DNA of 64,000 bases from Dactylorhiza incarnata (GCA_033032865.1 JAWHQI010000328.1:930001-994000), one strand, 5' to 3'. Positions 43,626-54,132 are shown, counted from the stretch's first letter. Made by a program: numbers and translations. Notes: a model not told the origin generated them from the letters alone.

Positions 43626-44561
43626 ATGGAAGTGGCCAAGCTTGGTGAGACCCCCACTCACACACTGTTTGGAAAGTTGCTCTCCTATGAGATGCAGTTG
43701 TCTGCAAGAAAGGAAGAGGACACCTCAACAAGGGCTCAGGCAAAGGAGAAATCTGTAGCTCTCAAAGCTGACAACTCCAAGATAAGCATGGGCAGGATGG
43801 TGTATCCTCCAAGGAGAAGTGCTGAATCTGAAACCAGCACCTCAGATAGCTCTTCCACTGATGAAGAGTTTGATGTCTTTTTAAGGCAGTTCAAGAAGAT
43901 GATGAAGAGGAAGCAATGGAAGAACTTACCCTCCTCATCATCACACTACAAGAAAGATAGCAGGAAATCTGAAAGACAGCACCCAAAGGGTGACAGGTAT
44001 GATTCCAAACTTGGTAAACATGTTACCAATAACATTGTTTATTGCTGCAGCAAGCCTGGACATGTCATAGCTGACTGTCCAGCCAAAAGAAAGAATGGTG
44101 ATAAGAGGCATCATCACCAAAAAGATAGGAAGGGTGAAAAATCCCTCCTAGCAAAGAATGAAAGAAGCTGGAGTGAATCTGATCCTTCAACATCAGATTC
44201 AGAGAATGAAGAAGAAGCCTACTTTGGGATGTATGCAGCAGAAGAAGATGAAGACTATCCAGGTGCAAAGGTTGGAATCATGGCCCCTCTTTCACACTCA
44301 GATAGTGATGAAGATGACATTGTTCAGCTAGTCCTTATGGCCTTTACTGATGAGGAAGGGAGTCAGAATGCTTCTGACAATGTTCAGGTACTATCTCATT
44401 CCACTTCTATTTCTGATTATGAGACTAGTCCAGAATTTGATGCACCTTCATCAATTGATGGAAGGGGCAAGGAAGCTGAGGAAGAACTCAATCAATTGAT
44501 TGACAAATATTGTGTTCTTTTGGAGGCTCTGAAGAAGAGCAAGAAGCTTGCCAAGAGGTAA
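43626..44561 (+). CDS. Sirevirus-like gag, N-terminal part (element B)
   Basis: 311 codons from ATG 43626. A Lys/Ser-rich N-terminal part carries a basic stretch KKMMKRKQWK. A degenerate zinc knuckle CSKPGHVIADC is near residue 140; the first Cys of the CX2CX4HX4C pattern is replaced. Acidic Ser/Asp/Glu-rich sequence and a leucine-rich end (ELNQLIDKYCVLLEALKKSKK) follow. The frame ends at TAA 44559-44561, but the next frame (44586-45566) is in the same phase and continues the protein, so this stop probably split one gag. Gag forms the particle and packages RNA. The capsid region is short compared with Sirevirus gag and may be internally deleted. Confidence 0.75.
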   Translation: MEVAKLGETPTHTLFGKLLSYEMQLSARKEEDTSTRAQAKEKSVALKADNSKISMGRMVYPPRRSAESETSTSDSSSTDEEFDVFLRQFKKMMKRKQWKNLPSSSSHYKKDSRKSERQHPKGDRYDSKLGKHVTNNIVYCCSKPGHVIADCPAKRKNGDKRHHHQKDRKGEKSLLAKNERSWSESDPSTSDSENEEEAYFGMYAAEEDEDYPGAKVGIMAPLSHSDSDEDDIVQLVLMAFTDEEGSQNASDNVQVLSHSTSISDYETSPEFDAPSSIDGRGKEAEEELNQLIDKYCVLLEALKKSKKLAKR

Positions 44562-44585
44562 GCCCAGGAAATTGTTTCCCTCAAG

Positions 44586-45566
44586 ATGACTAAGAATGAC
44601 TACACTGAACCTACCACCTTGGTGGCTCAGATGAGTAGACAGATTAGCCATTTACAGGGGTTAACTATTATGCAATTAAACACTATTTCCCTGAAGAACG
44701 AGGTCATCAAGGACCTTGAGGAAAAGCTTGAGAAGGAGAAGAGCCTGGTGGCTCAATTCTCCAAGCCCAAATCTGTGCTTCCTATTATTGACACCTTCTC
44801 CTCTCAAACCAATAGGAGAGGACTAGGATTCAATAAAATGGAAGTAGGAGAAGGGAGTGGAGAGAAGAGCAAGGGGGAGGCTAAGCCACAACCCACCTTT
44901 CAAAAGGTGTTGCTTCCCTCCAACAGGTATGACCATGAAAGCATTAGTGGTCACTGGAGGAATGGAAGTACCTATAGGAAGGAAAATACTCCTTCCCATA
45001 GTGGAAGAAAGGGAATGGGATTGAGTGATATGAAGGCACCCCATGAAGAAATTCAGATGATCCTACCTGGACCATTTGTCTTTGGTACCCCAGCATCTTC
45101 TCTCAAGGGAGAGGAAGCCAGCTCTTCCAAGACTGGTCCAGCTGAGAAAAATGTTGGCTGCTGTAGTGGGGCAAATCCACATCAGAACATTTCTGATGCT
45201 GTCAACAGTGTGAGAGCTGAAAAGCTGAAATCTGTTGGTAACATGAAGAAATCTTCTCATGTGCACAAGCCCCAAACAGCTGCCACACCTCCTCCAGCTG
45301 CAAAGCCTAAGAAGAAGGTTGTCTCCTTCTCTGAACCTAGGCAGACTTCTGCTCCTACCAGGAAGGTTCAGAAAAGGAGATACAACATCCATGAGTGCTG
45401 GTGTTGTGGTAAAGTGGGTCACTTTGCCATAGACTGTTGGCACAACCCTAATGTGCCATGTGCAAAGATGACCCTTCCTGCAAAGATTGCAGCTAGAGTA
45501 AGGAGATTTCATCAGGCTAACAAGAACCTAGGACCCAAGTCACCTTGGGTTCCTAATGGATATTAA
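44586..45566 (+). CDS. Sirevirus-like gag, C-terminal part with zinc knuckle (element B)
   Basis: 326 codons, same phase as the upstream gag. A heptad-like coiled coil lies at about residues 18-60 (HLQGL ... LEEKLEKEKSLVAQF). A polar linker and an intact zinc knuckle CWCCGKVGHFAIDC follow at residues 271-284, then a basic tail. This order, coiled coil then a second zinc finger, fits the extended gag of Sireviruses. The first ATG is just 3' of the upstream stop and is not necessarily a real start. Confidence 0.72.
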   Translation: MTKNDYTEPTTLVAQMSRQISHLQGLTIMQLNTISLKNEVIKDLEEKLEKEKSLVAQFSKPKSVLPIIDTFSSQTNRRGLGFNKMEVGEGSGEKSKGEAKPQPTFQKVLLPSNRYDHESISGHWRNGSTYRKENTPSHSGRKGMGLSDMKAPHEEIQMILPGPFVFGTPASSLKGEEASSSKTGPAEKNVGCCSGANPHQNISDAVNSVRAEKLKSVGNMKKSSHVHKPQTAATPPPAAKPKKKVVSFSEPRQTSAPTRKVQKRRYNIHECWCCGKVGHFAIDCWHNPNVPCAKMTLPAKIAARVRRFHQANKNLGPKSPWVPNGY

Positions 45567-45788
45567 AAACTGTCTTGCAGGGTAGTCCATTTAGCCAATA
45601 AAAAGCAAATAAGGCTAATGGACAATAAGTGCTCCAGGCTCATCTCTGGATTAAGAAAAATTCACCACATGCCAAGGTACACTGATCTAGGGGGAGCTAA
45701 GAGTAAAAGATAAGTGGTAATCCCATCAAGGGGGAGCTACTAGCTCAAGAAGACTTAAAAAGCTAAGGTGAAGGATATTTCAAGTACC

Positions 45789-45860
45789 AGCCTCAACCAA
45801 ATTTGGTACTTGGACAGTGAGTGCTCCTGGCACATGACAGGAAGGAGGTTGACATCATGA
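45789..45860 (+). pseudogene. Copia protease active-site remnant (element B)
   Basis: A short frame reads WYLDSECSWHMTG, codons 45804-45842. Copia proteases have DSG where this has DSE, and CSRHMTG where this has CSWHMTG. It is all that remains of pol before the 3' non-coding region. The catalytic Asp is present, the Gly is lost. Confidence 0.7.
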
Positions 45861-46572
45861 TGTGGCAATAAGCAGACCAGAGAGGCCACATCCTCTGCTG
45901 GGTCTGAATACTTTGCTGCAGGAAGCTGTTGTGCACAACAACTGTGAATTCAACATCAATAAGAGAATTACAACCTCAAGGTAAGTAACACCCCTCCTTA
46001 TTGATTTGAAAGTAGGAATAACCATTGTGAATTCAACATCCAATGCTATCTCCATTAATGTTAAAGTAGGATGTTCAGCTTACCCAGAAAAATCTGTTTT
46101 TGCTGAGATTCATGTAACCCTTAAAATTCTGGGTATAGTATGGGTACGATGAACTCAATCTTGAGATCGGCGAACTCAGTTTTGAGTTAAATGAACTGTC
46201 TTATGACACAAGTTCAATACAAATGCTCCAAGAAAGGGGGAGCCAGAAAGGGCTATTCAAAAGAATTGTTTTCAACTAATAAAGATAGGGTACACAGATT
46301 GAGGGGGAGCAAGTCCCTGCTCAGGTTGAGGGGGAGTTGGCAAATGTTGCTGCCTCTCAATCCCTAAAGGGAAATAGAATTGAAGAAACCAGAAAGGGGG
46401 AGATGTGGCCAATGCTTAAGAATGCTTAAGGTTGTGGGCCTATACATAAACAATATTATCTGTTAGAAATTATGTTATCATGAATGCTATTTAGATCATT
46501 TTCATGATAGTTTTTTGTTGGCTTTGTACCTTAGCATTATGAGTGTTCTGCCTTCTTCAAATAGGGGGAAAT
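45861..46572 (+). other. Non-coding 3' region of B with repeated purine tracts
   Basis: Between the protease scrap and the 3' LTR there is no RT, RNase H or integrase. GGGGGAG-type tracts occur at about 45690, 45730, 46236, 46302, 46330 and 46396, and the terminal AGGGGGAAAT at 46563-46572 abuts the LTR. Multiple purine tracts are a recorded Sirevirus feature. Confidence 0.75.
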
Positions 46573-48504
46573 TGTTGGGAATATTTCCCTCAATGTCCCT
46601 TGATTTGAAGAGGCATCACTCACAATGTTAAGTACAAGATGTATTTGATGTAGCCACATGTTTGTAAGATATACAGGCTAAGGTGACTCAAGAGGAAGGG
46701 CCAATCATGCCCTTAGATGAGGAGAATTCATCTACAAGGAGATTAAGATTTGTCTTAGCAGAACCGCTAAGATGAAGGGTCAAAACTGTTGAGACGAGCC
46801 CACTGTCTCAGCAGATCCGCTGAGAAGGGAAAGGAGCGGCGTGCAGATTGGAAAGAATGGCGTGTTCGTCGAACGCAAAGAGCCGTTCGTCGAATGCAGA
46901 ACTCAGTTCGTCGACCGCTGAGATGAGACCAGAGAAGGAGCCGCTGAGAAGGCACAAAGGGCATGTTCGTCAAACGCAGAGAGCCGTTCGTCGATCCAGA
47001 ACACAGTTCGTCGACCGCTGAGACGAGATAGAAGAAACAGCTGATAATTGGCATGTTTGTCGAACGCAGAACACAGTTCGCCGAACGCTGAGACAAGATA
47101 GAAGAATCAACTGAGATCTGGCGTGTTCGTCAAACTCAGAAGGCAGTTCGTCGAACGCAGACAGAAAGGAAGAAATATCTGAGAGCTGGCATGTTCGTCG
47201 AACTCAGAAGATAGGTCGTCGAACGCAGAGACAAGGCAGATCATCGAACGCAGAGACAAGGCAGATTGTCGAACGCAGAGACAGGGAAGATCGTCGAACA
47301 CAGAGACAAGGCAGATCGTCGAACGCAGAGACAAGGCAGATCGTCGAACGCAGAGTGCCGTTCGTCAAACGCAGAGTTTGTCAAGATCGTCGAACGCAGA
47401 GTTTGGCAAGATCGTCAAACGCAGATTGCGTGTTCTGCCCGTGGCGCAAGTTGCAGAAAAGTTGTGTGGGGTCCACCAGTTTCTCCTATACTTCTCAGAA
47501 GGTCGGCTAAGAGCCGTTGAAGATCAGAGATGTATAAAAGAAGAAATTAGGGCACTTATGAAAGCACCCTAAAGTAAGCCGACACATTCACTATTCCATT
47601 GACGGCAGAAGCTCTCGTATTCTTCCTCCTGCTCACTGAACAAGAAGAAGAAAACAGAGAAAGAAAGTTAGATCCTTTGCAAGAAGGAGCAAGGAGATCT
47701 TCCAACCTTCATCTGAAGAAGAAGATCAGTTGTAGCTGCCATCAACATCACCAGCTACAGGAAGCACAAGTTGTGCAAGAACTACATGGGACATTGCTAT
47801 CATCTGTAGTAAGTTTTATACTCATTTCTCTGTAGGGCTTAACAACCTGAGTTGTAAGACCTTTTGGTCTGAGATTGTAGGATCTGTGGATCTTAGTTGT
47901 AGGGCTTTTTAGCCTGAGCTGTAGGAGGAGGATTCCTCTGAGTTGTAGGACCTGGAAGGGGTCTGAGCTGTAGGATCAGGAGCTGATCTGAGTTTGTAGG
48001 GCTTTTTAGCCTGAGCTGTAGGAGGAGGATTCCTCTGAGTTGTAGGACCTGGAAGGGGTCTGAGCTGTAGGATCAGGAGCTGATCTGAGTTTGTAGGGCT
48101 GTTTATCCTGAGGTAGGGCTGTTTAGCCTGAGTTGTAGGACCAGCTGTGGTCTGATCTGTAGGATCAGGGGCTGATCTGAGGTAGGGCTGTTTAGCCTGA
48201 GGTTGGGTTGGGAAAACCTGAGAGATCCTGAGGGATCTGAGTTGTAAGATCTTGGAGCCGAGTTTGGAGGAGTTGGCCCTGTCTAACACACTGTTAGAAG
48301 GGTGAATGGGGGAAAGAGGACTACTCAAGATACCCTGTCTTGAGGAACCTCTATAAACACTTGTGTGTTTTCTGGTTGTGCTTGATTTCCTGCATAGAAT
48401 AATTTTAATTATACATATCAGCCAAGTAGAAATCAAAAGACCTATTCACCCCCCCCCCCCCCCCCCCTCTAGGTGATTTAGACTACAAACCTTATAAACT
48501 TACA
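46573..48504 (+). repeat. Element B 3' LTR
   Basis: 1932 bp, uninterrupted, from TGTTGGGAATATTT to CTTATAAACTTACA. Palindrome array at 46860-47430, TATAAAAG at 47533-47540, 19-C run at 48449-48467. It shows the empty target for A at 47766-47772 (CAAGTTG). Confidence 0.92.
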
Positions 48505-49476
48505 ATCGATGTTGAGGTGGTGGCAGGAAACCTCTGGATCAACTCCTGGCATGTCATCCGCCGACCAGGCGAAGACATCCAAGTTTTTTAGGAGGCAAGA
48601 GATAAGTTGATCCTTATCATCTTCGAACAATTCATCGTTGATCGAAAGCTTCTTTCTTTTATCTTCTTTGCTGATTGGCACGACTTGAATCGCTTGGGCA
48701 GGTTCCAAGCGAGCTCCATCTCTTGCATATTCTTCTTCTATTTCTTCTGCTGCTTTGACTTGATCAAGAATTTGAGGTGTTGAGGAGATATCAATTACTT
48801 GGAGAGAAGATGATTCGATCATATTGACCGTCCTGACGTAACATTCTCTAGCCTTCCTCGGATCGCTCCTAATTTGGTATTGTTTACCATTCAAAGAAAA
48901 CTTCACGGCCTGATGATATGTTGAAATTATTGCTTGGTACTCGTTTAGGACTGGCCTTCCAAAAATTGCGTTGTAGCTGCTCGGAGCTTCAACGACTATG
49001 AATTTTACCAATTTTACAATTCCTGCTAACGTCACTGATAGGGTGACAACTCCTTCCACCTCCTTCTTCTCCACTGAGAAACCATAGAGCGGCCCTTCAG
49101 TAGAGAAAAGAGCTTTTTCGGTCTTCAGCGCCTCGAAAGCAGGTTTGAAGAGGATATTCACCGAACTTCCGGTATCCACCAGGATCTTATCCACGGTATA
49201 ATATTCGATTACCACCTTGATAACAACTGCGTCGTTAAAAGGGTTGGTGGTCGAAGAATGGTCATCTTGCCCGAAGGTGACCGTTCCCCGAACTGGAGCT
49301 GAGGAGGAGGTAGCTGCAACCTCGGATTGATAGACTCTTGCGAGGCTGGCTTTTCTGGAAGATTCGAGTCCTGCACCTCCATGAATGCAAAAGAGATTAC
49401 CCAGGGTACCTTCATCATTTGCATCTATGCACTCTCCTGGATATCTGATGTTGCCGAGAGAGCCAACATCGTCCAC
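48505..49476 (-). pseudogene. Gypsy protease and linker to RT (element H)
   Basis: Minus strand, open from 49476 until cut by B at 48505. Aspartic protease motif ILVDTGSSVNILF, flap-region PLYGFS, and the second conserved block SSYNAIFGRPVLNE are all present. They are followed by a linker and the RT-proximal block LDVFAWSADDMPGVDP, then HHLNID, which resumes at 32719. The protease cleaves the gag-pol polyprotein. Residues of the active site look intact; the gene is broken by B's insertion. Confidence 0.82.
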
Positions 49477-49548
49477 TTCTTTGCATTCCCAAAGAACTTC
49501 TGCTACCTCCTTGCACTTGGAGGTCGAAACTTTGGAAGGATCTCCCTT

Positions 49549-50940
49549 CTAGAACAGATCTTTGAATTTTCCTTCCTTCAGGAGCTTTTCCACCAGCAAG
49601 CGGAGGGCTCTGCAATTCTCGGTGACATGGCCCCTCTCCCTGTGATGTTCACAGTAGAGAGACGGATTTCTGGTTTTTGGGTCAGAGTTGACCGGGATAG
49701 GCCTTTTGTAAAAGGGCCGCTTTTGATGAACCTGAACTACCTCACTCATAGAGATACCGAGGTTAGTGAAGTATTCTTGAGAATCGTTGAAGGATGGCTG
49801 AAATGGGGTTGGCGGAGGTGGCTGAGGATATTAAATCTGATGGATTGGTGTGGATTGCTGAATTGGGGCAGCCGGGGTTAACAGCGAGGACCCTTCAGGA
49901 TGGAACTGCTGATTACCCTGACGAGGGCGATAATGACGGGAATTCCTTCCCTTTTGATAAGGGGGCTGGAACTCTTGACAAGGCGGTTTGGTTGATGGTT
50001 GGGCTGGATAAAAACCTGTCGAACTCAAACTTGAGAGGTCCCTCTTATAGGCCGTTGATCAGAGCCACCATATAGAGAGAGGGATCTACGTCCCTTATCC
50101 CGAGAATCTCCTTCTGAAAAATGATCAATAAAGCGAGCTAAAGTCTTGCCTTCTCCCTGCTTGATCTTGAAGAGGGTTGCAGGGCCAGTCTCCCTCTTCT
50201 TAGAGGTTGCAAACCTCAGAAGAAGCTCATGCCTTAGGACGACGAAGCTTGGGATGGACTACGAAGGCAACTTGTAGAACCATTCCCGGTCTTGCCCATC
50301 GAAGGAATTGACATACACTTCACAGCATTGGAGAGAGTTCTCAGAGCAACAACGGACTCGAAGGCTTGAAGATGGTAAATTGGGTCATTCTCCCCTGTAA
50401 ATATGGGCAGACGAGGCTCTCTGAAGCCGTTGGGAATTGACTCCCAACGAACTCTATCAGTGAAGGGAGAACGCTTCTCCACTTCAACAGCGTCGAAAGG
50501 AGCAAGAATGGCAACAACTGGGGCTGGAGGGTAAGCATAATCCTCCTGGAAATTCAGGGCCTGAGCAGGAGGTCCCTGAGCTGCTTCTCTGAAGAAATCC
50601 TAGCGAGCTGCGAACTCCCCAACTTGAGGTCGCACAGGAGCTGCGGGCCGGGAGGTTGCACGATCAAGAGGGTGACCGTCAGCCAAGCGGCAGGGGTGGC
50701 AACCTGACTCTGTTGGGGGAGAAACCTCTGAGAGATCACGACCAGGGTTTGACTCAAGACTTCAAACTGCCTTGCAGACTCTTGATGAGCCTGAGTGGTC
50801 TCTCGACGAGCTCGGGCAGCCTCTCGAAGAGCTTGCTCGACGCGAAGCTCAAAACGACGCTCCAAATCCTCTAAGGAGGTCGGATTGTTCGAGGAGCGAC
50901 CGCTAGGAGACCGGCGAGAATGACGCATGTGGTCTGACAT
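49549..50940 (-). pseudogene. Gypsy gag (element H)
   Basis: ATG at 50940 lies 58 nt after the probable LTR end. N-terminal part to 50554: Arg-rich, then LEDLERRFELRVEQALREAARARRE as a coiled coil. The capsid block PFTDRV ... PNGFREPRLPIFTGENDP is in a shifted frame at 50234-50482. The C-terminal part (49549-49749) has a knuckle-like YCEHHRERGHVTENC with His in place of the second Cys, then LLVEKLLKEGKFKDLF, typical of plant Gypsy gag. At least two frameshifts and a stop at 49549 break it. The protease frame follows in the same phase. Confidence 0.75.
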
Positions 50941-50998
50941 CTCGAATGTCCACAGATTTCACCTAAACACTCAGAATCTGAAGGTCGTGTGTTCGTTC

Positions 50999-51531
50999 TG
51001 TTAGTACAAAAATGTACCTCCAGGACTCACACTAAAAGAAAGGGGAAGGTTGCGGAGTGTCGGTTACTCAGGATGAAGATGCCAAAGGAGAGATCAACAG
51101 GAAGAAAAACTGCTGGGATTGATCTCAAAGAAGGACTACAAAAGGGGGTCTAAAATAGGCCAGGGGGAGAGGTAGAAAAATGACAGAATTTGAGACCGCT
51201 TACACATATTGTAAGATGGAGACTCGAAGCCAAAAATCCCTTTTCAGGTACCCCTACCCCTCTATTTATAGACGCGGAAGCTGCCCAAACGGGCAGATCC
51301 AAAAATTATGGGCTGCTCGGGGTACAGGAGAACCGGGGCAGAGGAAGGGGGTGCTAATAAAAAAAGGAACAAGAGACCAGACCACGCGGTCTGGCGGTCT
51401 GGCAGAGACTTGATCGCCTGAGCCTTGGAGAAAACATTGGAGGGGGAGCATGCGATCTAGGCGGTCTCTCAAATCTGAGACCGATGTAGGGATTCCTTCT
51501 GACTTGAGAAGAGGTCGCAGAATTCCGGGCA
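50999..51531 (-). repeat. Probable 5' LTR of element H
   Basis: On the minus strand this would run from TGCCCGGAATTC (51531) to TTGTACTAACA (50999), 533 bp. A minus-strand CTATAAATAG box lies at 51263-51272. It carries GCGGTCT sites, including CCAGACC-ACGC-GGTCTGG at 51376-51393. The other LTR is lost, so ends are placed by TG...CA logic only, and no PBS match was recognised after 50999. Confidence 0.5.
51263..51272 (-). promoter_or_regulatory. TATA box of H LTR
   Basis: Minus-strand CTATAAATAG, about 320 bp upstream of the gag ATG at 50940 and after the GCGGTCT cluster. Confidence 0.5.
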
Positions 51532-51795
51532 AACCACGTTCATTTCTTTAGCGTTATATTTACACCTAGTTTTATCTCCCACATCCCATTTATCTCTAGG
51601 TTTTTCCATGGTTATTTCTCCAACTACATATGTAGGAGGAGTATACCGTTGTTCTACCCAAGCCCAGACTTCTATATCAAAAGTCATAAGAAAATATCGC
51701 ATTCTAGTTCTCCAGTAGTTATAATCTGTTCTAGTAAATAATGGAGGTCTACTAATCCCTTACCCTTCATGAAAAGCGAGATCATAGAGCATCAT
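51532..51795 (-). pseudogene. Copia gag N-terminal remnant (element K)
   Basis: ATG at 51795. The frame reads PPLFTRTDYNYWRTRMRYFL, then EVWAWVEQRYTPPT and a Lys/Asp-rich stretch ending KYNAKEMNVV, the N-terminal block of Copia gag. It has an in-frame TAA at 51760-51762 (codon 12). At about 51531 the frame runs on into H's LTR, so the 3' part is missing. Confidence 0.75.
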
Positions 51796-51832
51796 TATAT
51801 TCCTCGTTGTTAGACTATTTTGGAATAACCTA

Positions 51833-51844
51833 GCTCTGATACCA
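51833..51844 (-). other. Element K primer-binding site (tRNA-iMet)
   Basis: Minus-strand TGGTATCAGAGC, two bases from the LTR end CCAACA. Confidence 0.85.
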
Positions 51845-51846
51845 CT

Positions 51847-53611
51847 TGTTGGATCTGTGGGCGCCCTTAGATTGGGGGGGGGGGGTGAATAAGAGTTTTA
51901 ATAGATTTTAAATCTAAATAGAAATATAATTATAAGTTGAAAATATTCTACGAGATATTGAAGTTTGACTTGTATTCTTTTCAGAAAATATCGTTTATAG
52001 AGATGTTCTTTATAAAGAGTTTGAGTCTCTGTTGTTACCTCTAGCGGTAATAGTTACCGCGCGACGTTAGTGACAGAGATTCTCTTTTGCTTGAAATAAA
52101 GTAAAACATAAATATGTTGAGTAAAAACAGAGAATGAAATATTGTTTATATCAGTAAAAAGATTACAAAACTTGATCCCAATGACGCTCAGAATCGAGGT
52201 GGACGTAAAACTCTTTTTGGTTTTCTATACTGACACTTCTCCCAAGGACCGGTTGGCTCTAGCTTATCTCTCCCCAGATAAGGCCTCGAGCCGCCCCTAG
52301 ATCTAACCGTAGATCTAGTCGCCACAAACCGTGACAAATTCTCCCTAAATCTCCCAAGACTTAGTTGCAAACACCTGAGGCGAATTCACTACCAACAAAG
52401 AACAAGAGATACAAGAATACAATATGAATATAAAAAATCCCTAAATAGTAAAACTCGAGGATGAGGTCGAAGGCACGCCAAGGAGATCGTCGGAGTCGAT
52501 GTGTGCGGGCTTCGTGTTGAGTGAGCGTGATGAATCCTCCTTCGAGTTCTTGGTCTTCATAAGCGGTGTAGGGAGTTCTCTCAGCTTCAGGGAAGAGGGC
52601 TCTCACGAAATATCTGAGTTATGGCTCTGGTTTTATTCATGTTGAAGGAGGAGATTCGCTCTTTAAATAGAATCAGATACTATCTCCAGCGGTAGTGTTA
52701 CCGCTGGGCAGTAGCCTATAAGGAATATAAGAGGCACACAGATCGAGCCCGAAATGGTAATCGCGTTGCTCCAATTTAGGCAACCCTTGTTACCACGCCG
52801 CGTTAGCATTATCTCCTCTACGCCGTCAGATCTCCTTCCTCTTTTGCTCCTCAATCAGTCGTGAAATGGCGGCTCTTCCATAAGTTACTGCTGAGCGTTA
52901 GTAGTTACCGCGCCGCGATAGGACTTGCTAACAATGGCTCTAGCAGACCTTTCCTTTCAAGCCGATTTTCCAGTCTCGACGATATTGCATTTTTGGTGAT
53001 GCTACCGCGAGCGGTAGAAGTTATCGCGTCGCGCTATCACCCTATTTCGAGCACAATTTCATCATTTTTCATTGTATGCATAGAGGTATTGAACCTATAG
53101 TTTCTGCACACTATAAACATATGACAAACATTATCAAATACACAATGAGATTTGTTATTCTCAAACCAAGAGATGTGGAACGCATGTTCCAACACATCTC
53201 TGTAAACTAACGAGGCTAATCCAACGAAGAGAGGGAAAGAGAACACAAACCATACCTTGTATATCGAGAATAGAAGCGCAAATGCAAGCTATCACCGGAG
53301 AAGAGTTGGAATCAGATGCAGAGGATGCATGGCTCGTGAGCAAATCTATGTGAGGAGGTAGGGATCGAGAGAAGCTCGTTGTCGAGGAAACAAAACCGAG
53401 GGGAAGAGCTCACGGGCAGATCTAGAAATGGATCCAAAGGGGTGGGCTCGAGAGGAGCTCGCTATCAAGGAAGAAGGAGAGTGAGAGAGCAATATTTTTC
53501 CACTCAAAATGCTCTTTTACACGCAAAATCCGATTTTATAAAAGCTGAAGTGGCGCCTACCAGCTGCCCCAAACTCCTCCAAAGTTGAATGTACATCCTC
53601 AATTCATCACA
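51847..53611 (-). repeat. Element K 5' LTR (right end approximate)
   Basis: Minus-strand end GGGCGCCCACAGATCCAACA at 51847 with a C12 run (51874-51885). AGCGGTARTAGTTACCGCG-like motifs occur at 52043-52070, 52688-52716, 52790-52806, 52885-52920 and 53001-53038. A minus-strand TATTTAAAG box is near 52660. The start, TGTGATGAATTGAGG or a few bases left of it, is a guess. Confidence 0.55.
52043..53038. repeat. GGTAnTAGTTACCGCG motif set in K LTR
   Basis: Five imperfect copies of AGCGGTA-n-AGTTACCGCGCCGCG in about 1 kb: GCGGTAA and TTACCGC are inverted halves. Copies differ in spacer length and ends. Confidence 0.75.
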
Positions 53612-53819
53612 TATTGCGACTGCCACTGATGAATTAAGATATGTCAATCTTCTGTAATTTTCTTTTTATTACAGCTAAATATTATTAAAAATAGTGTTAG
53701 GCAATCTTATACAATTAAATTAACCATTTTATATTTCATTTGCGGAGGCAACAAGTGATCTATCTCTTTGGTGTAATTTTTTGGTACCTATAATGCATCA
53801 TGAGCACGCCATGTTATAC
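53612..53819. other. Unassigned AT-rich stretch left of element I
   Basis: About 210 bp rich in A and T with no coding signal, resuming at 63922. It could be host DNA or an unknown repeat. Confidence 0.4.
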
Positions 53820-54132
53820 ACATTTGTTGCGGAATGCTTAGGGCTCGTGGTAGACCGGTTCACTTGAACCACCTTAGCTCGTGAGCGAACTAAGCGCGCA
53901 AACAGTCAATTAGAGATTTGCTGAGTACACAGGGACTTTTTAACGTGGAAAACCCGGAAAGGGTAAAAAACCACGCGGCCGGAGCTGTGCCGACCAAACT
54001 TCACTATCTTCTGGGGGTTACAATTTGGAAACTAGAACTTGAGCGCGACAGGCCGCTGCTCGTTACGATATTTGGAGAGAGAGAGAGAACGAGCTCCGAG
54101 GGTGACAGGCCACCTCTCGGAAAAACTAAGTC

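Larger units (their letters stand above)
32720..48504 (+). mobile_element. Element B: Sirevirus-like Copia element without pol
   Basis: 5' LTR 32720-33845 plus 42623-43338 (split by A), 3' LTR 46573-48504, TSD ATCGA at 32715-32719 and 48505-48509. The PBS TGGTATCAGAGG is at 43341. The internal region encodes gag in one frame with one stop, then only a scrap of protease; RT, RNase H and integrase are deleted. Repeated GGGGGAG tracts in the 3' region and a palindrome array in the LTR are known Sirevirus traits. It was inserted into H's coding region upstream of the RT fingers. Confidence 0.85.
18897..51531 (-). mobile_element. Element H: broken Gypsy element hosting G and B
   Basis: Minus-strand element. 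Its pieces are 50999-51531 (probable 5' LTR), 48505-50998 (leader, gag, protease), 32435-32719 and 18897-19342 (RT). The RT pieces become continuous when G (TSD AAAAA) and B (TSD ATCGA) are removed. It stops in the RT thumb region at about 18896, where E begins; RNase H, integrase and the 3' LTR are missing. Gag and RT are of the plant Ty3/Gypsy type, closest in style to element I. It is one of the oldest layers here, as it hosts the deepest nest (H, B, A, J). Confidence 0.75.
51532..53611 (-). mobile_element. Element K: 5' end of a Copia element
   Basis: Minus-strand LTR (51847 to about 53611), PBS at 51833-51844, and the start of a Copia gag. It is cut by H at about 51532. The LTR differs from those of E and B, so K is not the missing 5' end of E. 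The right end is set by the change to AT-rich sequence and is approximate. Confidence 0.6.

Noticed and set aside
1..51846. E and K as the two ends of one Copia element split by H
   Set aside because: Promoter regions and palindrome motifs of the two LTRs differ, and the start TGTTGGGAATATT of E is absent from the right side of K within the window.
53612..53819. A host gene remnant in the AT-rich stretch
   Set aside because: No codon pattern, splice structure or similarity seen in 210 bp.
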